From positions 1 through 19,051 of the forward strand of contig JACMIS010000297.1 of assembly GCA_014381035.1 (NCBI GenBank): DNA of 19,051 nt. The letters run 5' to 3'. Numbering within the stretch: the first letter of the stretch is position 1; every line of letters begins with the position of its first letter. The position numbers were made by a program, and so were the translations under genes. Shown piece after piece: positions 14,417-19,051 of the stretch. Source of the DNA: Armatimonadota bacterium. GTDB lineage: Bacteria > Armatimonadota > Armatimonadia > Armatimonadales > Armatimonadaceae. Below the pieces are notes generated by a model. That model was not told the origin of the DNA, did not search any database, and was given only the letters and a program-made list of their open reading frames with translations.

Positions 14417-15564
14417 ATGACCGAACGCGCACGTCGATTGCTCGATTTGTACACGGACTACTTGCTCGTTTCGTTCGGGCAAGCCACCGCGATGGGTCTT
14501 GCGGCTTTGCTTCCCCAAGTCGTCAGTCATGATCAGGTTACCCGTTTCCTGTCAAGCAGCGAATTTGACAGCAAAGATTTGTGGAAAGTCGTCAAGCCAC
14601 ATGTGCGACAAATGCAGTCCGAGGATGGCTGCTTGATTTTCGATGATACGATTCAAGAGAAGCCCTACACAGACTCCAATGAGTTGATTTGTACGCATTT
14701 TGACCACGTTGAAAATCGCTTCATCAAAGGGGTCAACTTGCTGACTGCATTGTATTATAGTCGAGACGTTTCTCTGCCCATTGACTTTGAACTGATTCAG
14801 AAAACAAAATGGGTGGCAGACCCCAAAACGGGCAAAGAATCCTTTCAAAGTGAAGAAACGAAAAATGCGATGATGCGGCGAATGATCGATGATTCTGTCC
14901 GTAAGCAAGTGCCTTTCCGTTATGTTCTGGTAGATATTTGGTTCGCCTGCGTGGAGAACATGGTGTTCATCAAGCAGAAAAAACGGAAAGACTTCGTGTT
15001 CCCCTTCAAAGCGAATCGCCGTATCGCATTGAGTGAGGTAGATAAACAAAATAAGCGTTTCACGTCGGTCAGTGAGTTGCCGCTCCCAACCGCTTGCGCT
15101 CCCAACCGCTTGCGCTCCCAACCGCTTGCAAAGATGGTACGGCGGTTTCGTCGTGTCATCGGATCTATTTGGACAAGGTTCCTTTTCCCCTGCTCCTGAT
15201 AGCCTCAGTCGTGACCGACCGCGAGGGAAAATCGAGCGTCTTGTATTTGGTGACGAGTGACCTTACTCTAGACGCTTCGGCAATGCTTGCCGTGTACAAA
15301 AAACGGTGGAAGATTGAGGAGTTTCACAAGTCGATCAAAAGTAATGCCGCGTTTGCCAAGTCGCCGACGAAACGAGTGCGGACACAAAGCAATCACTTTT
15401 TCGCCACTTTGGTTGCCTTCATAAAGATGGAGGTAGTGCGGGTCAGCACGCGGTTGAATCATTTCGCGGCGAAGGCAAAACTGTACCAAGCCGCGTTGGG
15501 GACAGCAATGACACAACTTTCCCAAATGAACACAGCGAGTGTTCTCGCCCATATCACATCATAA
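14417..15564 (+). pseudogene. IS4/IS701-like DDE transposase, frameshifted by repeat expansion
   Basis: The reading frame starts at ATG 14417 and resembles the IS4/IS701-type transposases common in cyanobacteria and other phyla: LLDLYTDYLLVSFGQATAMG near the start, GCLIFDDTIQEKPYTD with the first catalytic Asp, and FRYVLVDIWFA with the second. At 15081-15128 a 16-bp unit occurs three times and shifts the frame, so the first part ends at 15199. The rest continues in another frame to 15564 (VLYLVTSDLTLDA, then KKRWKIEEFHKSIKSNAA with the catalytic Glu, then RTQSNHFFATLVAF). Removing two repeat units (32 bp) rejoins the halves as SELPLPTACKDGTAV. Apart from this the gene appears intact, so inactivation looks recent. 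Confidence 0.88.
15081..15128 (+). repeat. Three tandem copies of a 16-bp unit inside the transposase
   Basis: CGCTCCCAACCGCTTG occurs three times without mismatch (15081-15096, 15097-15112, 15113-15128), followed by C. Because 16 is not a multiple of 3, one or four copies keep the transposase frame, while two or three break it. Confidence 0.95.
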
Positions 15565-15651
15565 CTGCATAAGGTGAGTACTAAAGTATTCGAACCTACT
15601 TGCCAATGATTATAGTACCTTTGCTTATCACCAAATATCAACGGCGGCTAA

Positions 15652-15801
15652 AAAATTTTGCGCTTATTCAATGTCTTTCAGGAAGAAACGGTGGCTTTCT
15701 CGTCTTTGAATCGCTCGAAATGCCTCGGTCGATTTCGGGGTCGTGTCGCGATCGAGAGCGGGAAGACCGATGTATTTTTGGATGGTGATGACCATAGCTA
15801 A
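15652..15801 (+). pseudogene. Possible remnant of a gene's 3' end
   Basis: Between the IS and the coiled-coil gene a frame stays open for 49 codons from just after a stop at 15649-15651 to TAA at 15799-15801. It has no ATG. Its translation ends SGKTDVFLDGDDHS, and its stop lies 6 bp before the next ATG, the spacing expected for an upstream operon gene. It could be a decayed gene end or chance; I recognise no family. The rest of the gap (15586-15807) shows no other feature. Confidence 0.25.
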
Positions 15802-15807
15802 TATATT

Positions 15808-17247
15808 ATGAAGACAACTACACAGCAAGTAGAGGGAAGTACATCTATTGCAGAGCAGATCACTACCATCCTAAACGGTCCCCATCTGGAGAAAGCTTGG
15901 AAAGAATGTTTAGGGGCGTGGGACGGTTCATCCCCGGCGCAACGTGCCGACTGTCGAGTGTTTATCACGCATATCCGGGATAATTTTCTTCGCATCTTGC
16001 GCGACGTAGATGACGCAGAGGAGATAGTAACCGTCGCCTCTATTTTTTACACGCAAATCAAGTCGCAGTGGATTTTATTCAATACACAATCCGGCTATCA
16101 GATACGTAGCGGACGCATAGATAGAAGTTTATTTTGCCGTTCAGGTATGCTCGCCGCGTTGTTGGGTGCGATGGAACCAGTCCTTAGAAAGGACGATCTG
16201 GCTCGCATCATGAGATTCTTAGCAGAACCAGAAGCAGGCGTCTACGAAAATAGCCAGAATGCTGCCGACTTGTCTAAATTGTTAGGCACTTTAGTTACTT
16301 TTGAGGAAAATTCATCGGATAAAAATGCGCCGCAGCGAGTCATTGTTGAAGCAAAGGCAATTCAAGATCGATTCCAAACGTTATTCGCGCAGATTGATAG
16401 CAATAGGCAGGAATGGAAAGATCTGCAAGCGGATCTCGGCGTCGATGAGCCAAGTGAGATCGTTCCGTTGTTCGAAAAACTGCAGTCCCGCACCGGCACA
16501 CCCGAAGAAAGCAGACCCGATGCAGCGATTTCACGGGCAGCACAGGCGGAATGGACAGAGCGCCGCGAACTGCAAATCCGTGCACTTCGCGATGAACTGC
16601 GTGATTTACGCGCGGATGCGGAGCAGGTTCGTATAGAAACCGGCACTGAAAACGTCCTTGCTTTAATCCACCCCTTACGTAGTGCGAAAGATGCTCTCAG
16701 AACAGCGCGCAATGAACTGATTGAGGAGCGTTCGGTTCTTGCCGCACTGCGTGCCCAGTACGGAGAAACGGTCTCCGCCGATCTGATTATCGGGGAGTTG
16801 CGCAGATTGTCAACGAAACTGGCCGAAGCACAATCGCGCTGGGAAAAGTTGCGAACAGAGACAGAATATTTGGAGCGCGAATTCGGAACGTTCAATCCGC
16901 AACAGATGGTTGAACTCGTTCGAAGTCTTCGCGACAAACTAACGGAGCATGCCACTCTGCATGCACGTTCCGAAGAGGACCGCGAAACGTTAAAGCGAGA
17001 GTTTGGTACTGGCACAATCGAAATAATCATCGCCAAAACTCGGGAATTGCGAAACCAACTTGCGGAGGCTACGGGTGAACTGATCCCGTTACGCGCCGAC
17101 CGCCATGTTCTGCAAAATGAGTTGGGAAAAACGGACTCCAGTGAAATCGTCGCACACATGCGCTCGTTGGAAACGCGCATACAAAGTTACAGTGATATGT
17201 CAGAGTTGCTCGGAAGTATGGAGCAGGCTCTCAAAACTCTGGACTGA
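15808..17247 (+). CDS. Coiled-coil protein with ~40-residue repeats, upstream of pyp
   Basis: I do not recognise this 479-residue family. Residues 1-165 form a predicted helical globular domain with several Trp, Phe and Cys residues (AWKECLGAWDG, SQWILFNTQSGYQIRSGRID). From about residue 200 the protein is a charged coiled coil broken by a regular repeat. Each unit ends a helix at (E)-L/F-G, has a short turn, then restarts as xEIIxxxRxL. The marker Gly residues fall at 211, 279, 319, 360, 400 and 440, so the last four intervals are 40, 41, 40 and 40 residues. There is no signal peptide, membrane segment or catalytic motif. The next gene carries the same repeat and is followed by pyp. No good SD is present; an AT-rich stretch (TAATATATT) abuts the ATG. 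A cytoplasmic scaffold or signalling role is inference. Confidence 0.78.
   Translation: MKTTTQQVEGSTSIAEQITTILNGPHLEKAWKECLGAWDGSSPAQRADCRVFITHIRDNFLRILRDVDDAEEIVTVASIFYTQIKSQWILFNTQSGYQIRSGRIDRSLFCRSGMLAALLGAMEPVLRKDDLARIMRFLAEPEAGVYENSQNAADLSKLLGTLVTFEENSSDKNAPQRVIVEAKAIQDRFQTLFAQIDSNRQEWKDLQADLGVDEPSEIVPLFEKLQSRTGTPEESRPDAAISRAAQAEWTERRELQIRALRDELRDLRADAEQVRIETGTENVLALIHPLRSAKDALRTARNELIEERSVLAALRAQYGETVSADLIIGELRRLSTKLAEAQSRWEKLRTETEYLEREFGTFNPQQMVELVRSLRDKLTEHATLHARSEEDRETLKREFGTGTIEIIIAKTRELRNQLAEATGELIPLRADRHVLQNELGKTDSSEIVAHMRSLETRIQSYSDMSELLGSMEQALKTLD
16609..17232 (+). repeat. Tandem ~120-bp (40-residue) protein repeat in the first coiled-coil gene
   Basis: Five consecutive units with a conserved ELG/EFG break and a following EII..xR.L helix restart. 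The period is 40-41 residues. At the DNA level the copies are well diverged, so the repeat is old. Confidence 0.7.
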
Positions 17248-17290
17248 TCGCTAAAAATCAACACACAATAGGCTACAGAAAGAAAAAGAT

Positions 17291-17974
17291 ATGTTTAACT
17301 TAGGGGGGAAAACACGGGCGTTACAAGAAGAATTGGATGCCTTGAAGAATGAAATCGGTCCGCTCCGTGTAGACCGGGAGCGTCTGCGCAAGGAATTAGG
17401 CATGGAACGTGCCTCGGAAATCATTGCCACGGTACGCACTCTGGAAACGAAAGTCGCCGAGCTATCGCCGGAACTTGCACATGAGGAGGATAACGAAAAT
17501 CCGCTTGCCGGTCTGTCTGATCCGAAACAAATTCTGCTAAAAATCCGCCAGTTCACTGGAAAGATTGAGAGCCTCAATGGAACCGTTGCCAGTATGGAGG
17601 AGCAACTGGGTAGCCTTTACGAGGACAAAGAGCGGCTTGAACGCGAGATCGGTGCATCGGAGGTCGAGGATATTCTGGAGGCGTTCCGCCAATTACAAAC
17701 CACTATCGGTTCGATGGAATCGCAACTGATGACGATGTATGCCGCCCGAGAACATCTTGAAGTCGAGCTTGGAGACTCTGACCCGAAGAACGTGGTACGT
17801 CGGTTCAAGATCATCGCGCAACTGATGCGCGGTATGGAGCAAGAATTAGGTGACACCGTTTTTGCGAATCTTTCTGCGAGTGGTGGGGTTTCCGGTGGAA
17901 TAACGGGGCACTACGCTCCGGTTTCCACCAGTGCGGCCACAAACGGTGTTTATTTTGGGGAAGGAAGCAAATAA
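17291..17974 (+). CDS. Second coiled-coil repeat protein, directly upstream of pyp
   Basis: The 227-residue product shares the repeat of the preceding gene: RLRKELGMERASEIIATVRTLE (around Gly37), PLAGLSDPKQILLKIRQF (Gly74), RLEREIGASEVEDILEAFRQL (Gly121) and HLEVELGDSDPKNVVRRFK (Gly161). Intervals are 37, 47 and 40 residues; the 47 equals 40 plus one heptad. The last 35 residues are Gly/Ser-rich and look flexible (SASGGVSGGITGHYAP). There is no membrane segment or enzyme motif. An A/G-rich weak RBS precedes the ATG, 43 bp after the previous stop. The stop at 17972-17974 lies one base before the pyp start, so the two are surely co-transcribed. A role as PYP partner, or as an assembly partner of the first coiled-coil protein, is inference from order and shared repeats. 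Confidence 0.8.
   Translation: MFNLGGKTRALQEELDALKNEIGPLRVDRERLRKELGMERASEIIATVRTLETKVAELSPELAHEEDNENPLAGLSDPKQILLKIRQFTGKIESLNGTVASMEEQLGSLYEDKERLEREIGASEVEDILEAFRQLQTTIGSMESQLMTMYAAREHLEVELGDSDPKNVVRRFKIIAQLMRGMEQELGDTVFANLSASGGVSGGITGHYAPVSTSAATNGVYFGEGSK
17375..17839 (+). repeat. Same 40-residue repeat family in the second coiled-coil gene
   Basis: Four units continue the consensus seen in the preceding gene: (R/K)ExLxxELG, a turn of about five residues, then E(I/V)(I/V/L)xxxRxL. The shared repeat implies duplication and divergence of one ancestral unit across both genes. Confidence 0.65.
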
Positions 17975-17975
17975 A

Positions 17976-18356
17976 ATGAGTTTTGTGACCATTGAACAAC
18001 TGCGCGACCTTCCGCACATGAGTAAGTCCGAGGTCGATTCACTACCTTTCGGTTGTGTTCATGTAGACGATAGCGGAACGGTTCAGGTGTATAATAAGTA
18101 TGAGTCCGAGCTTGCCAATGTTACGCAAGCGGACGCTATCGGCAAGAACTTTTTCCGGGAACTTGCTCCCTGCACTAACAATCGGCTTGTCTTCGGGCGG
18201 TTTAAGGACGGCGTCGCGAATAACAGTTTGAATGCAGAGGTTACCTATGCCTTCACCTATAAAATGCGTCCAACATTGGTAAATATTCACCTATTCCGTG
18301 ATCCGAATACGAAAACGAACTGGGTGATGGTGAAGCGAGTCGGGACAAGCAAATAA
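17976..18356 (+). CDS. pyp: Photoactive yellow protein (PYP), blue-light receptor
   Basis: PYP is a small cytosolic PAS-fold photoreceptor that binds trans-p-coumaric acid as a thioester and cycles through a bleached signalling state in blue light. The 126-residue product matches the Halorhodospira halophila protein (125 residues) without gaps across residues 39-122. Conserved points include the chromophore Cys in ELAPCT (Cys66, their Cys69), Tyr39 (their Tyr42), Glu43 (their Glu46), IGKNFF (55-60), FGRFKDGV (73-80), Met97 (their Met100) and the C-terminal WVMVKRV. Two pocket residues differ: Thr50 is Ala47 and Arg52 is Val49. I chose the ATG at 17976 because GGGGAAGGAAG lies about 9 nt upstream and length then fits the family. 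The gene sits one base after a coiled-coil gene and just before a CoA ligase gene that fits pCL. Confidence 0.95.
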   Translation: MSFVTIEQLRDLPHMSKSEVDSLPFGCVHVDDSGTVQVYNKYESELANVTQADAIGKNFFRELAPCTNNRLVFGRFKDGVANNSLNAEVTYAFTYKMRPTLVNIHLFRDPNTKTNWVMVKRVGTSK

Positions 18357-18367
18357 GTTACTGTCGC

Positions 18368-19051
18368 GTGAGCGTTGGGAATGACGCGGGTGCTGATAGC
18401 AATATCGGCACCCGCGGTTCGTTTCGCACTCTTCTGCGTGAGCGACTTCGGGAGAAACCTTATCCACTGTTCTGCTTTGATGAGGGAGTGATTCCCGCTG
18501 CATCGATCTGGACAGGTTCTCGCCTCTGGGTCGATGCGTTCCGCAAGGCCGGCCTCAGGGCAGGTGACCGGGTGGTAGTATCCTTGCCACCGTCGGCGGC
18601 ATGGTTGCAGGTTTTCGTCGCGGCAGTGTGGGAAGGACTAACGATTGCACTTGCCCCAACGCTACGCTCCAGTGCCATGATAGACAGCTTGATGCACGCT
18701 GTAGATGCCAGAACGGCAGTAGTCACGATTGATGGTAGCGATTACTTCAATGCGGATTGGTGCTCGGGACCACTTTCTGTCCCCGACACCATGCGCAAAA
18801 CATATCATCCTCCGACACCGGAAGTTCGTTTCCTGTTGCGTACGTCGGGGACAGAATCAGGTGATGGTAAGTGGGTCGCGCTTTCCGAAGTTAATGTACT
18901 GACCGTTATAGATTCACATCTGCCACATCTCGGACTACATGAAGAAACATCGCGCGTACTCACGGTTTTACCGTGGAGCCATGCGTTTGGATTGGTGATC
19001 GACTTACTTCCAGCACTATTATCGGGGGCAGAGATTCATTGCGATAGCAAC
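18368..19051 (+). CDS. pcl: AMP-binding CoA ligase, likely 4-coumarate:CoA ligase (pCL), 3' end outside window
   Basis: Acyl/aryl-CoA ligases adenylate an acid and transfer it to CoA; beside PYP genes the expected substrate is p-coumarate, giving the thioester that loads PYP. The 228 residues present show the family pattern: GDRVVVSLPPSAAWLQVFVA (A1/A2-like region), the phosphate loop TSGTESGDGKWVALS at residues 159-173, and LPWSHAFGL, the PxxHxxGL motif. The loop has Glu where TSGTTG is usual, and the N-terminus is short, as expected for a minimal ligase. The only in-frame start is GTG at 18368, 11 bp after the pyp stop, with no clear SD, so expression may be coupled to pyp. The frame runs off the window. 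Without the C-terminal half, the substrate rests on context. Confidence 0.85.
   Translation, partial: MSVGNDAGADSNIGTRGSFRTLLRERLREKPYPLFCFDEGVIPAASIWTGSRLWVDAFRKAGLRAGDRVVVSLPPSAAWLQVFVAAVWEGLTIALAPTLRSSAMIDSLMHAVDARTAVVTIDGSDYFNADWCSGPLSVPDTMRKTYHPPTPEVRFLLRTSGTESGDGKWVALSEVNVLTVIDSHLPHLGLHEETSRVLTVLPWSHAFGLVIDLLPALLSGAEIHCDSN

Larger units (their letters stand above)
14349..15585 (+). mobile_element. Complete insertion sequence with target-site duplication (IS4-superfamily)
   Basis: Terminal inverted repeats CTCACCTTACGCAG (14356-14369) and CTGCATAAGGTGAG (15565-15578) match at 13 of 14 positions. They are flanked by identical 7-bp direct repeats TACTAAA (14349-14355 and 15579-15585). The element proper is 1223 bp. 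It contains a single transposase frame whose stop codon abuts the right repeat. The intact target duplication argues for a direct insertion without later rearrangement at the ends. Confidence 0.88.

Noticed and set aside
14269..14532. Open frame starting before the IS
   Set aside because: It crosses the left end of the IS, whose boundary is fixed by the target duplication, and runs in a different frame from the transposase.
15081..15128. CRISPR or programmed frameshift site
   Set aside because: The units are directly adjacent with no spacers, and no slippery heptamer with a downstream structure is seen; tandem slippage explains it.
15094..15564. Separate gene for the second half of the transposase
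   Set aside because: Its apparent start lies inside the 16-bp repeats; it is the 3' part of the frameshifted transposase, not an independent gene.
16362..17180. Minus-strand frame of 272 codons opposite the first coiled-coil gene
   Set aside because: Its Ser/Arg-rich composition mirrors the Glu/Arg-rich coiled coil on the plus strand; it is a shadow frame.
15808..17974. Gas vesicle, chemotaxis or SMC-type identity for the coiled-coil genes
   Set aside because: No Walker motifs, HAMP/MCP signalling tip or GvpA-like sequence is present; only the repeat coiled coil is supported.

Overview
The window looks like a chromosomal segment from a diderm (outer-membrane-bearing) bacterium of moderate GC content. 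It carries complete minC, minD and minE, two secreted proteins with PEP-CTERM-like sorting tails, and a patatin-type phospholipase fused to an outer-membrane beta-barrel. The gene mix and PEP-CTERM-like tails would fit Armatimonadota or a similar non-proteobacterial diderm phylum. That placement is a guess: no rRNA or other phylogenetic marker is present.

Left part (1-3657): two tandem paralogous membrane proteins on the minus strand (the second cut by the window edge) diverge from the plus-strand minC. minD and minE follow behind their own sigma70-type promoter, which is embedded in an evenly spaced GCCGC/GCGGC array. Middle (3658-14004): a secreted PEP-CTERM-like protein, an unrecognised 338-residue protein, an M48 peptidase, a second PEP-CTERM-like protein, thymidine/pyrimidine-nucleoside phosphorylase, an ABC exporter ATPase, a PlpD-like patatin/beta-barrel protein, and RNase D. 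Several strong hairpin terminators separate these units.

Right part (14005-19051) is the accessory and most interesting region. A MITE-like inverted-repeat element and a complete insertion sequence come first. The IS is 1223 bp, with 14-bp terminal inverted repeats and a 7-bp target duplication. Its transposase is broken by expansion of a 16-bp repeat to three copies. Then comes a compact plus-strand cluster: two coiled-coil proteins built from the same roughly 40-residue repeat, a complete photoactive yellow protein (PYP) gene starting one base after the second coiled-coil gene, and the start of a CoA-ligase-family gene that matches the 4-coumarate:CoA ligase (pCL) needed to make the PYP chromophore.

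Interpretation: the cluster at 15808-19051 is a candidate blue-light sensing system. pCL would activate p-coumarate and the PYP would carry it on Cys66. The two repeat coiled-coil proteins are candidate signalling partners or a scaffold; their role is inference from gene order only. The tyrosine ammonia-lyase expected in such a pathway is not in the window and may lie to the right.
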